A DNA stretch of 17,271 nucleotides, from positions 1-17,271 of the forward strand of contig CAMCTP010000016.1 in the NCBI GenBank assembly GCA_945878495.1, written 5' to 3'. The notes under the pieces were generated by a model. That model saw nothing but the letters and a program-made list of their open reading frames with translations. It was not told the origin of the DNA and searched no databases. The translations under genes were made by a program, and so were the position numbers. This stretch comes from Rickettsia typhi (GTDB taxonomy: Bacteria > Pseudomonadota > Alphaproteobacteria > Rickettsiales > Deianiraeaceae). Positions 1 through 7,843 of the stretch are shown here, one piece after another (the stretch's first letter is position 1; each line of letters begins with the position of its first letter).

Positions 1-18
1 TATAGCGATAGTCCCATT

Positions 19-93
19 TGGCTCCCCGAGTAGGATTCGAACCTACGACCAATTGATTAACAGTCAACTGCTCTACCGCTGAGCTATCAGGGA
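19..93 (-). tRNA. tRNA-Asn (anticodon GTT), CCA encoded
   Basis: Read on the minus strand, this folds into a full cloverleaf. The acceptor stem TCCCTGA (93-87) pairs with TCGGGGA (29-23), with one G-T wobble. The D arm is GCTC/GAGC. The anticodon loop CTGTTAA (63-57) carries GTT at 61-59. The T arm is GTAGG-TTCGAAT-CCTAC. The discriminator base is G (22), and the 3' CCA is encoded at 21-19. GTT reads AAC/AAT asparagine codons. No mismatch suggests decay. It lies downstream of, and in the same direction as, the esterase gene. A TTGACA hexamer on the minus strand at 132-127 could be a -35 box, but no convincing -10 follows, so read-through from the esterase transcript is possible. Confidence 0.97.
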
Positions 94-150
94 ACTCAAA
101 GGTTAGTTTTTATGAAAGATTTTAATTGTCAATATTTTTTTTATTATGAT

Positions 151-1068
151 CTAATTGTTTTTGTTGTTTTGCGTTGGAAATAAATATTTCACTCCTTTTG
201 TAAAAGCGATTGGGAAAATGCTTATGTGGTCTTCGTCTTTGATTATTTCAATCTTTGAGGTAAATTTTTTGTTTGGTAATTTTTGATAAAATGATTCAAG
301 ATCTTTAACCATGCTATCTTTTTTAAAGAATTCCAAAGAGCCAACTGCAAAATAAGCTTTTACATTATTTTTTTTCATTTTTGATATTTTTTCAATAATA
401 CCAATTTCGTTTATTGCAGTGGGACTTAAAATCATATATTTATTAAATGCGGGAGAATTTTCTAGCATTATAAAGCTTGCAAACAACCCTCCCAATGAAT
501 GGCCGAGTAGGGCATTTTCACCAGATGTTCTGTAATTTTTGCTGATATTTGGAATGAGTTCATTTTCGATGAAAGTTTTAAATTTCTCACCTTGCCAATG
601 ATTTTCAACGAATTGATATCCATCGTCGACCCTTTCTTTCATGAAGCGATCAACATCTTTTGTTAACTCTTGGGGAATATAGTCTCTGGTACGATTTAGC
701 GTGTAATTTTCCCAGAATATTTTTGAATTATATTGCGATAATTCTTGCCCTTTATATCCAATTCCAACAATAATCATTGGCTCAATTGTTCCAAAATTAA
801 CCATGGTATCGGTGATATTTTTCACCATAGCAAACTCAACATCACCATCCAAAATGTAAAGAACTGGATATTTTTTTCTGTAGCTATAATTTTCTTTATC
901 ATAATAACCTTCTGGTAAGCTAATATATAATTTATAATCAACGCCACTTTTTGAGGTAAGATATTTCATTTCAGTATTTGGAAGTGTAACTTGCTTTGCA
1001 AAGCAATTGAGTGAATTTATGATCAGTGCAAATGTTACGATAATTATTTTACAACGGTAGATTATCAT
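151..1068 (-). CDS. Secreted alpha/beta-hydrolase esterase (esterase D / siderophore-esterase-like family)
   Basis: The chosen start at 1068 gives 305 residues; the open frame extends upstream to 1173, but that part lies inside pccB. The N-terminus looks like a signal peptide: MIIYRCK, a hydrophobic stretch to about residue 19, then a likely cleavage after NCFA (residues 21-24). A serine-hydrolase nucleophile elbow GHSLGG is at 189-194 (Ser191). A catalytic His is likely in DEDH at 278-281, and Glu246 in VGSLE is a candidate acid. The family (PF00756-like) includes esterase D, trilactone siderophore esterases and other acyl hydrolases; the substrate cannot be told from sequence. The export signal places it in the periplasm or outside the cell. 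The start overlaps the pccB end by 20 bp, with a weak GGA element before the ATG, suggesting co-transcription. The family call is firm; the substrate is unknown. Confidence 0.85.
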   Translation of the reverse strand: MIIYRCKIIIVTFALIINSLNCFAKQVTLPNTEMKYLTSKSGVDYKLYISLPEGYYDKENYSYRKKYPVLYILDGDVEFAMVKNITDTMVNFGTIEPMIIVGIGYKGQELSQYNSKIFWENYTLNRTRDYIPQELTKDVDRFMKERVDDGYQFVENHWQGEKFKTFIENELIPNISKNYRTSGENALLGHSLGGLFASFIMLENSPAFNKYMILSPTAINEIGIIEKISKMKKNNVKAYFAVGSLEFFKKDSMVKDLESFYQKLPNKKFTSKIEIIKDEDHISIFPIAFTKGVKYLFPTQNNKNN

Positions 1069-2590
1069 GTTTTTTCCAAGGTAGGTCAACTTTTTTATTT
1101 TGAAGCATTTCCAGTGATCTAAAGACTCTAAATCTAGTATTATGAGGTCTGATGATTTCATCGATAAAGCCATAGCTTGCAGCTACAACTGGGTTTGTTA
1201 TTTCTTCTTTGTACTGTCTTTCTCGTTCTGCAATTTTTTCTTTGTCGCCCAGTTCGCTTCTGAAAAGTATTTCCACTGCACCTTTTGGTCCCATGACGGC
1301 AATTTCAGCATTTGCCCAAGCGTAATTTACGTCGCCGGATAAATGCTTTGAATTCATCACTATATATGCCCCTCCATAGGCTTTTCTTGTGATGACAGTA
1401 ATTTTTGGAACCGTTGCCTCGCCATAGGCATATAGCAATTTTGCACCATGTTTTATGATACCATTGTGCTCTTGATCGCTACCTGGTAAAAATCCAGGTA
1501 CGTCAACGAAAGTTACAATTGGTATGTTAAATGCGTCACAAAATCTTACAAATCTAGCTCCTTTTCTTGATGCATTTATGTCAAGACATCCAGCTAATTC
1601 TTTTGGTTGATTTGCGACAATACCGATAGTTTTTCCCATTAATCTACCAAATCCAACCACTAAATTTTGAGCGTGATCAGCTTGAATTTCCATAAAATCT
1701 CCATTGTCAACGAATCTATTGACAAGCTCTTTTATATCGTATGGAGAATTTGGATTTTCTGGCACCAAGGTATCTAATGCGTAGTCTGTTCTATTTGGAT
1801 GATCAGTTGATTCTAGCTCTGGTAATGAATTTTTTTCGTTTGAAAGTGGCAAATAAGAGAAAAGCTTTTTTACGCTCAATAGTGTTTCGATGTCATTATC
1901 GAAGGCAAAATCTGCTACGCCAGTTTTACTTGCATGAACTGAAGCGCCACCTAATTCTTCTTTTGTTATGTCTTCATATGTTACGGTTTTTACAACATCA
2001 GGTCCTGTGACAAACATATAAGATGAATTTTTTACCATAAAGGTAAAGTCTGTAAGAGCAGGGGAGTAGACTGCTCCACCGGCACAGGGTCCCATGATTA
2101 CCGAAATTTGAGGTATAACCCCAGATGCAACAATGTTTCTTTGGAAAATTTCTCCATAACCAGAAAGCGATAATACGCCTTCTTGAATTCTTGCTCCACC
2201 TGAGTCATTTATTCCTATAAGAGGTATTTTATTTTTTATTGCCAAATCTTGAATCATGCATATTTTTTTTGCATTTGTTTCGCTTAAAGACCCGCCAAGT
2301 ACTGTAAAATCTTGGCTATAGACATATACAGGTCTTCCGAAAATTGTACCATATCCCGTTACAACTCCATCTCCAGGTATTTTATTTTTATCAAGACCGA
2401 ATGCAAGAGATCTATGCTCAACATACAAGCCTCTTTCTTCAAAAGATCCTTTATCCAGAAGTACTTCTATTCTTTCTCTTGCTGTTAATTTATGCTGTTC
2501 ATGTTGTTTTGCAATTCTTGCTTCACCACCTCCAAGTTGGGCTTGTTCACGCTTTTTTATTACTTCTGCAATAGTTTTTGTGGTTGACAT
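1049..2590 (-). CDS. pccB: Acyl-CoA (propionyl-CoA) carboxylase beta subunit, carboxyltransferase
   Basis: This 513-residue protein is the normal length for the carboxyltransferase subunit of biotin-dependent propionyl-CoA carboxylase, which transfers CO2 from carboxybiotin on PccA to propionyl-CoA, giving methylmalonyl-CoA in the cytoplasm. N-terminal crotonase-fold motifs are visible: DSGGARIQEG at 129-138 and GPCAGGAVYSPALTDF at 167-182. The C-terminal half has VPGFLPG at 364-370 and the RKAYGGAY block at 402-409. Residue 410, after GGAY, is Ile rather than the Asp usual in propionyl-CoA carboxylases; this position governs acyl-CoA chain preference in actinobacterial homologues, so the substrate may be broader or different. 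The alpha subunit (pccA) is not in the window. The gene sits 30 bp after the AsmA-like gene, with a possible promoter in that gap, and overlaps the esterase gene. The family call is very secure; acyl preference is uncertain. Confidence 0.95.
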   Translation of the reverse strand: MSTTKTIAEVIKKREQAQLGGGEARIAKQHEQHKLTARERIEVLLDKGSFEERGLYVEHRSLAFGLDKNKIPGDGVVTGYGTIFGRPVYVYSQDFTVLGGSLSETNAKKICMIQDLAIKNKIPLIGINDSGGARIQEGVLSLSGYGEIFQRNIVASGVIPQISVIMGPCAGGAVYSPALTDFTFMVKNSSYMFVTGPDVVKTVTYEDITKEELGGASVHASKTGVADFAFDNDIETLLSVKKLFSYLPLSNEKNSLPELESTDHPNRTDYALDTLVPENPNSPYDIKELVNRFVDNGDFMEIQADHAQNLVVGFGRLMGKTIGIVANQPKELAGCLDINASRKGARFVRFCDAFNIPIVTFVDVPGFLPGSDQEHNGIIKHGAKLLYAYGEATVPKITVITRKAYGGAYIVMNSKHLSGDVNYAWANAEIAVMGPKGAVEILFRSELGDKEKIAERERQYKEEITNPVVAASYGFIDEIIRPHNTRFRVFRSLEMLQNKKVDLPWKKHDNLPL

Positions 2591-2613
2591 AGTTTTACAA
2601 TTATGATAACATT

Positions 2614-2640
2614 GTTATATTTATGTTTTTTTATTGTCAA
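2614..2640 (-). promoter_or_regulatory. Candidate promoter for pccB
   Basis: On the minus strand a perfect TTGACA (2640-2635) is followed after 15 bp by TATAAC (2619-2614), about 24 bp upstream of the pccB ATG. The -35 lies inside the last codons of the AsmA-like gene, so coding constraint could explain it, and the 15-bp spacing is short. An inverted repeat ATAACA-T-TGTTAT (2606-2618) overlaps the -10 and could be an operator. Confidence 0.3.
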
Positions 2641-5530
2641 GAATTTCGTTTTTTGCATCATTGGCATTCAATAGAAGGGGTATTGCCAATAGTGGATTGA
2701 TGAAAAATAACCCACCAGCAATAACTGCACTACTTCTATCCCCTGAAATTTCTATTGATTTTTTTGATAGTTCGCTCATTTTTCCGCTAATTTTGTAGTT
2801 CACAACTCCATATCCTCCATCTTTATTGCCAAGTGTAATCATTTTGTTTAATGCAGGTATTTTTTCAAATGTAATTAGTCTGTTTACTATATATGCCGAG
2901 TCTACCTTGCCTGAGATGTTAATTTTATCATTACCAAAATCGTAATCTCCACTTGCTGTAAGTTTTGCATTGGTTTTTGTTGCCATGAAGTTGATCAATT
3001 TCATAGTATTTGCATTTTTGTTAATTATGAAATCGATATCAACATTGTCATATGATATATAATTGCTAAAAACAGAAGCTCCCGGTATTATTGATTTTGA
3101 AATATCCTTGTTTTTCTGTCCTTTTCCTATAATTTTAAATTTTACATCTTCTAATTTTAGATCTGTAGATATATTTTCCCCATTTTGTCTTAAATAACCA
3201 TGTATTTTGTTTGAATAAAGCAAATCTGGTTCATCAAATAATCCATTCAATATTTTAGAAAACCTTACTGCATTTATATCAAAAATACCATCTTCCTTTT
3301 TTATAACTTCAAGATAAGAATTGCGATCTGCATTCGCTAAATCTATCTTTATATCGTCAATTTTGCTGTTTTTGATATCAATTTTTGCGTATGTTTTTTC
3401 TATTTTTTTGTTATATTTTGTTGTTATATTTTTTAAATCAACATATAGATTTAGATTGTCCAGAAAATGACATTTTTTTTCATTTGATTGGTTGTTGAAG
3501 GTAATTTTATTGTTTAAAATGCTTTGCAGATTTAGGTTTTCGCCAATTAAATTAATCACCAGAGGGCTTGTGCAGTTGTTATTTGGAATTGACGCAAAAA
3601 AGGACACATTTGATTGTTCTGAAATTGAATGTATTTTTAAAACCTCCTCATTACCTGATGATGCAAGGTTTATAGCTACTACAGCCTTGTCTGATTTATC
3701 AAATAAATTAACATTGATAAGCGTTGTTTTATTTATATCTATAATATTTAAAAGCCTGTATATCGATGGTTGATCATTTAGTGCATCGAGTTTTACCGGA
3801 TTTTGTATTTTGCAATTTGTTTGAATTGAAGATGAATTCTTTGTCTTTACTAATTTACAAATACCGTAATTTCCTGCATTTGTTGTGATAAACTGAATGT
3901 TCGAGATTGGTACATTAGCTTTTAATGATATTTGCGTATCTTTAAATAAATTATCCATTTTATGATGAAATGGAATTTTTAACACGAAATCTGAAACCAA
4001 AACCCTAGTTGCGGAGTTATGAATATTATGTCCAAGTAATATATTTGATATACTTGGTAGGAAGCTGTATAGCTTGCTATTAACTTGATGCATCTCCTGA
4101 AGCAGAAGCTTATAATCGCTTGAGGCATTTTTTGCCGTGATATTTAGGTTTATCATGTTTTTATTTTTGTAATCGATGTCTATGTTTATTTGTTCTGCTA
4201 CGATGTCTTTTTTTAATGAATCGGCTTTTTCGACATAAATTTTTAGTCTATCTTTTGTAACTGTAATTTCTGAATTTTTCGCAGTTACCCCGGGGAAGAA
4301 TTTCTCAAAACTTTGATTACTAACATCTTCGACATTAAATTTTGCCGTAAAATCATAATTTTTTAATATGTTAAAATCAAATGTGGCATTCTTATTGTTC
4401 GATATATTGTTGTTTAAGAGGAATTTTTTTGTACTAGACAAGATTTTCTCAGGCCAAAAAAAAGATATAATATCGTTGGCTTTAAAGTTCTTTATTTTAA
4501 ATTTTAGCTTTAATTCAGGAAAAGATGATACTTTTAGATAGCTTGGATAGGATGAAATATTTATCGCTTTTGATTTTATTATAATTGGATTTAGGATTAT
4601 TGTATCATTTTTGTGTGATTTTCCAGATATGCTTATATTGTCAAATTTAAAAAATTTATTATCCGATAAGAAGTGAGAATTTTGCGATTTCACATCAAAT
4701 GATTTAAGATATATTCTGCCGTTTGATAGTTCTGAATTGAGGCTGAAGTTAATGTCGTCTATTATTGGTATATTATTTTTTACTCCTTCGTTTTTTAGGA
4801 TTTTAGTTAAATCTCGTGCGGCATTGTTTAGATTTGATTCTATTGATATTGATTTTATTTTTTTTGTTGCACTATTCATGCTTATGTCACAATTGAGATT
4901 AAAATTTCCATTGGTTCCAATATTCGCTTTTGAAGAAACACGAATTGTTTTTTCAAAGTATCGTGTGCGAATATTTTTAACAACGATATTACCAAGCGTG
5001 ATTATTTTATGATTTGATTTTGTTATTCTTATATCGTTGATTTTTAAGTCATTTTTGATTATTTTCGATGTTATTTTCAAAATTTTCTCAGCTTTTTTTA
5101 TTGCTTGTTTTGTAGTGTATTCATCTTTATTTTTGTTTTCTATTGAGCTTTTGCTTTGGAAGTTTGTATTTTTTAGCAAAACATCAAGACCATTTATTTC
5201 ATAGATATTTACTGGAGATTTGAGCTTTAATATATTTATTGGATTTAAATTTAGGGTTAAATTTTTTACTTGCAAATTTTCTATAACACCAAGTTTTGAT
5301 ACTGAAAAATTTTCCAGTTTTATTAAATTATTATTTTCCGAAATATCAAATTTAATATCATTATTGTCAAAAATTAAATTAAATGCCTTTATGGCAAAAT
5401 CTTTCTTTTTTGATTTATCGAATCCTTGAAAAAGATTGTATGCAAAAATTATAGTTATGTAGGATATAAAATATACAACAATCGCTGTTTTTATTGCTAT
5501 TTTTAGTACTTTACTTATATTTTCTTGCAA
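2621..5530 (-). CDS. AsmA/YhdP-like large envelope protein
   Basis: A 969-residue protein with one N-terminal membrane anchor (about residues 10-32) and a long polar body rich in Asn, Lys, Ile and Ser, predicted mostly beta. The repeated pattern of short strands with phrases such as KISGKMSELS and GDYDFGNDKINISGKVDS near the C-terminus is typical of AsmA-like C-terminal regions. In that superfamily (AsmA, YhdP, TamB) long beta-groove proteins anchored in the inner membrane span the periplasm and are linked to phospholipid transport to the outer membrane. A final hydrophobic stretch lies at about 933-954. The start is TTG at 5530-5528: upstream in-frame codons reach a stop without a better initiator, and the next Met is far inside. 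No clear Shine-Dalgarno is seen. It diverges from the SPOR gene and is followed 30 bp later by pccB. The superfamily call is reasonable; the exact member is not assigned. Confidence 0.75.
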   Translation of the reverse strand: MQENISKVLKIAIKTAIVVYFISYITIIFAYNLFQGFDKSKKKDFAIKAFNLIFDNNDIKFDISENNNLIKLENFSVSKLGVIENLQVKNLTLNLNPINILKLKSPVNIYEINGLDVLLKNTNFQSKSSIENKNKDEYTTKQAIKKAEKILKITSKIIKNDLKINDIRITKSNHKIITLGNIVVKNIRTRYFEKTIRVSSKANIGTNGNFNLNCDISMNSATKKIKSISIESNLNNAARDLTKILKNEGVKNNIPIIDDINFSLNSELSNGRIYLKSFDVKSQNSHFLSDNKFFKFDNISISGKSHKNDTIILNPIIIKSKAINISSYPSYLKVSSFPELKLKFKIKNFKANDIISFFWPEKILSSTKKFLLNNNISNNKNATFDFNILKNYDFTAKFNVEDVSNQSFEKFFPGVTAKNSEITVTKDRLKIYVEKADSLKKDIVAEQINIDIDYKNKNMINLNITAKNASSDYKLLLQEMHQVNSKLYSFLPSISNILLGHNIHNSATRVLVSDFVLKIPFHHKMDNLFKDTQISLKANVPISNIQFITTNAGNYGICKLVKTKNSSSIQTNCKIQNPVKLDALNDQPSIYRLLNIIDINKTTLINVNLFDKSDKAVVAINLASSGNEEVLKIHSISEQSNVSFFASIPNNNCTSPLVINLIGENLNLQSILNNKITFNNQSNEKKCHFLDNLNLYVDLKNITTKYNKKIEKTYAKIDIKNSKIDDIKIDLANADRNSYLEVIKKEDGIFDINAVRFSKILNGLFDEPDLLYSNKIHGYLRQNGENISTDLKLEDVKFKIIGKGQKNKDISKSIIPGASVFSNYISYDNVDIDFIINKNANTMKLINFMATKTNAKLTASGDYDFGNDKINISGKVDSAYIVNRLITFEKIPALNKMITLGNKDGGYGVVNYKISGKMSELSKKSIEISGDRSSAVIAGGLFFINPLLAIPLLLNANDAKNEILDNKKT

Positions 5531-5572
5531 ATTATTATAAACAAAATATTTATTATAAACTTATTTTAACTG
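5531..5572. promoter_or_regulatory. Divergent AT-rich promoter region between AsmA-like and SPOR genes
   Basis: These 42 bp are almost entirely A/T and contain the direct repeat TATTATAAAC-like unit twice (around 5533-5542 and 5551-5560). TATAAT-like hexamers occur on the minus strand, and forward hexamers such as TATTTA follow TTGCAA (5525-5530) at about 16 bp. No single -35/-10 pair is convincing, so only a shared promoter region is claimed. Confidence 0.35.
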
Positions 5573-6238
5573 ATGTCTGATTTTGCTAGATTTAAGATTT
5601 TCGATGTTTTGATTGTTGTATCATTTATACTATCAAGCATAGCAATGATTCTTGTATTTTTCGATGGTGACGGTGTAAAAAATGCTGACAATAGCATAAA
5701 TAAGTTAGAATTAAATCAAGCTGTAGTAAATCAAGATAAAAGTCAAGAGGGTGGTGATGTGCCTGTTGATTTAAAAATTCGTAACGACATAGATTCGGAG
5801 TTTAATAAAGTTATTACAGATGAAGACCAAATTGTTGCAGTTGATTACGAAGATGTAACTGCTGCAAAAGGAGATATGAAAAATCTAATTAAAGATCTCG
5901 AGGGCATGTATAAAAAAGATTCTGGTGTAAAATCTAAAGATGATTCGTCCGATGTGAAAAAAAAAGCTAACGAAAATTCAACAAAAGATAGTCAAAAAAC
6001 TATACATCAAATTCTTTTAAAATCTTTTATTGACAAGGATGATGCGATGCTTGAATTAAACAGAATAAGATTGCAGCACAGAGATATAACATCAGGAATT
6101 GAGACGTCAGTAAAAAGCTACAAACAGGATGGAAGGCAGCTTTTTGGAGTTTTTGGCAAAATAAATGGCGATATATCTGTTGCTGAGAAATATTGTGAAA
6201 AATTTGAATCAAGAGGCGTTAAATGTGTTATAGCATGA
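5573..6238 (+). CDS. Membrane-anchored SPOR-domain protein
   Basis: The 221-residue protein has a short cytoplasmic N-terminus, one membrane helix (about 11-30), a charged low-complexity linker rich in Asp, Lys and Ser (about 35-140), and a C-terminal domain of about 80 residues (143-221). That domain has the SPOR pattern: a strand with LLKSF, a helix over KDDAMLELNRIRLQ, a central strand FGVFGKI, a second helix with AEKYCEKF, and the closing RGVKCVIA, matching the usual RG-x-x-C-end of alphaproteobacterial SPOR proteins. SPOR domains bind septal peptidoglycan stripped of stem peptides, so a periplasmic division or wall role is likely. The stop TGA is part of an ATGA overlap with the next gene, indicating an operon with it and ruvB. 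The usual alphaproteobacterial neighbours of such genes (argS, nagZ, scpA) are absent here. Confidence 0.75.
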   Translation: MSDFARFKIFDVLIVVSFILSSIAMILVFFDGDGVKNADNSINKLELNQAVVNQDKSQEGGDVPVDLKIRNDIDSEFNKVITDEDQIVAVDYEDVTAAKGDMKNLIKDLEGMYKKDSGVKSKDDSSDVKKKANENSTKDSQKTIHQILLKSFIDKDDAMLELNRIRLQHRDITSGIETSVKSYKQDGRQLFGVFGKINGDISVAEKYCEKFESRGVKCVIA

Positions 6239-6825
6239 AGGCAAATATAGATCAAATGCGATTAAAAAGAGGTTTTGAAATATTGAAGGAGCTTCATAGG
6301 CTTTCGGTTGCTTTTGTTGAAAATAACTGTTTTTTAATACCATCTAAAAGTAATCTTTGTGATGTGAGTGATTTATATCAAAAATTAGAATCAGTTGATG
6401 TTACGGAAAATTCTATTGAGAGAGATTTGATTTATTCGATTGATGATTCAAGTTCGGGCGAATTTTTGTCACGAGAAGTGAGGTTTGATAGATATAATAA
6501 ATTTTTATTGAATCAAGGAATGAATTCAAAGGATTTGTTAAAAATGGTATTTAAAATATCTGACGATTTTGATTTTGAATCAGTCGGTGGAAATATTGTG
6601 ATTGGCGGTAAATGTGAGTTTTTAAGGAAATATGGTAACTTTATATCAAAAAAATTAACAAAAATGAACTCACGATTTGAGAAAGATTTAAAAAAAGCCG
6701 AACAAAAGAGAGGGCTTCTTATTTCTGAATCGAAGAAAATTTTTATTACCAAAGATAGAATGAATGCTGTAAATTATGCAAAAAGATTAATAAACGATGT
6801 TAAAAAAGAACAATTTATAATATAA
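6235..6825 (+). CDS. Unrecognised protein between SPOR gene and ruvB
   Basis: I do not recognise this family. The frame opens at an ATG at 6223, but a second ATG at 6235 forms an ATGA overlap with the upstream stop, a standard coupling arrangement, so 6235 (196 residues) is preferred; the longer form would be 200 residues. It has no signal peptide, membrane helix or nucleotide-binding motif. The N-terminal two thirds is mixed and fairly acidic, with a Gly-rich turn (VGGNIVIGGKC). The last third is strongly basic and probably helical (runs such as KKLTKMNSRFEKDLKKAEQK), which could suit nucleic-acid or protein contact. Its stop is followed directly by the ruvB ATG with no gap. It occupies the place where ruvA often lies but shows no RuvA features (no N-terminal OB-fold start MIGxLxG, no helix-hairpin-helix glycines). 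Real gene: likely, given its length, base usage and coupling. Function: unknown. Confidence 0.7.
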   Translation: MKANIDQMRLKRGFEILKELHRLSVAFVENNCFLIPSKSNLCDVSDLYQKLESVDVTENSIERDLIYSIDDSSSGEFLSREVRFDRYNKFLLNQGMNSKDLLKMVFKISDDFDFESVGGNIVIGGKCEFLRKYGNFISKKLTKMNSRFEKDLKKAEQKRGLLISESKKIFITKDRMNAVNYAKRLINDVKKEQFII

Positions 6826-7812
6826 ATGGAAAGAAGCGAAATACTAAATCAGGAAGTTGGTACTAGAGATGATTTTTTAGAATTACGGCCGTCAGGATTG
6901 CGTGAATTTATTGGGCAAAAGGCATTAAAAGAAAATCTTGAGATTTTTATCCATGCCAGTAAAGTTAAGAAAATGGCTATAGATCACATACTTTTTTATG
7001 GCCCTCCAGGACTTGGAAAGACGACTCTTTCATCGATAATTTCAAAAGAAATGGGTGTGGGTTTTAGAATGATAACAGGTCCAATGTTGACGAAATCGGG
7101 TGATTTAGCAGCGATTTTAACAAATTTAAAACCGAATGATGTGTTATTTATTGACGAAATACACAGGCTAAATCCATCGGTTGAGGAGATATTGTATTCT
7201 GCGATGGAGGATTTTAGGATAGATATAATTATCGGCGAAGGTCCGGCGGCACGAACGGTAAAACTTGAATTAAAACCATTTACTCTGATCGGAGCAACTA
7301 CAAAACTAGGTTCAATTTCTTCTCCTTTGCGAACCAGATTTGGAATTCCGTTGCAGTTAAATTTTTACGAAGATGATGAGTTGGTTGGAATTATTTTGAG
7401 AGATGCCGGTATCATTGGGCTGAAAATTTCCGAAGCTGGAGCTAGAATGATAGCTATAAGAGCCAGAGGAACACCGAGAATAGCGATAAGAATTTTAAAA
7501 AGAGTTCAAGATATAGCTATTTTTGAAAAAAAAGAAACTGTTGACGATGTATTCGCAAATTTTGCACTTGATAAACTTGGCGTTGATAAACTTGGGCTTG
7601 ATGAAATGGACAGGAGATATTTGAGATTTATTATCGAAAATTATTCTTGCGGACCCGTTGGTATTGAGACTATCTCAGCTGGAATTGGTGACGATATTTT
7701 AAGCATATCAGATACAGTTGAGCCATATTTAATAAGAAATGGACTTATTGAAAAAACGCCGAGGGGTAGGGTGGTTACTACAAAGGCAGTAAATCATTTG
7801 CTGGTATTGTAA
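6826..7812 (+). CDS. ruvB: Holliday junction branch migration ATPase RuvB
   Basis: A 328-residue AAA+ motor of normal length. With RuvA it drives branch migration of Holliday junctions during recombinational repair, before RuvC cleavage. Visible motifs: RPSGLREFIGQ at the N-terminus (21-31), Walker A GPPGLGKT at 59-66, Walker B LFIDEIHR at 107-114, sensor 1 GATT at 156-159, arginine-finger region SPLRTRFG at 166-173, sensor 2 GTPRIA at 215-220, and the C-terminal winged-helix signature ending in TPRGR at 311-315. All key residues are present, so it should be active. The ATG directly abuts the stop of the upstream gene with no clear Shine-Dalgarno, so translation probably depends on coupling. 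ruvA and ruvC are not in the window. The mobile-element remnant begins 10 bp after its stop. Confidence 0.97.
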   Translation: MERSEILNQEVGTRDDFLELRPSGLREFIGQKALKENLEIFIHASKVKKMAIDHILFYGPPGLGKTTLSSIISKEMGVGFRMITGPMLTKSGDLAAILTNLKPNDVLFIDEIHRLNPSVEEILYSAMEDFRIDIIIGEGPAARTVKLELKPFTLIGATTKLGSISSPLRTRFGIPLQLNFYEDDELVGIILRDAGIIGLKISEAGARMIAIRARGTPRIAIRILKRVQDIAIFEKKETVDDVFANFALDKLGVDKLGLDEMDRRYLRFIIENYSCGPVGIETISAGIGDDILSISDTVEPYLIRNGLIEKTPRGRVVTTKAVNHLLVL

Positions 7813-7822
7813 AATAAATCCC

Positions 7823-7843
7823 AATGTCTAGTTTTTAGACAAA
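7823..7843 (+). repeat. Left terminal inverted repeat (21 bp)
   Basis: Perfect reverse complement of 8972-8992. It contains an internal palindrome TGTCTA-GTTTT-TAGACA (7825-7841) able to form a 6-bp stem. Because it sits just after the ruvB stop and is followed by an A-rich run, it could also affect ruvB transcript ends, but there is no T-tract of a proper intrinsic terminator on the plus strand. Confidence 0.9.

Noticed and set aside
1069..1173. Upstream extension of the esterase to residue MALSM
   Set aside because: It would put 35 extra residues inside pccB and bury the signal peptide; the start at 1068 puts the signal peptide at the N-terminus.
6223..6825. Unknown gene is a divergent ruvA
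   Set aside because: It lacks the RuvA N-terminal pattern and helix-hairpin-helix glycines, and has an unrelated Lys-rich C-terminus.
7825..7841. Intrinsic terminator of ruvB
   Set aside because: The hairpin has only a 6-bp AT-leaning stem and is followed by A's, not T's, on the ruvB strand; the identical copy at 8974-8990 shows it is part of the element end.
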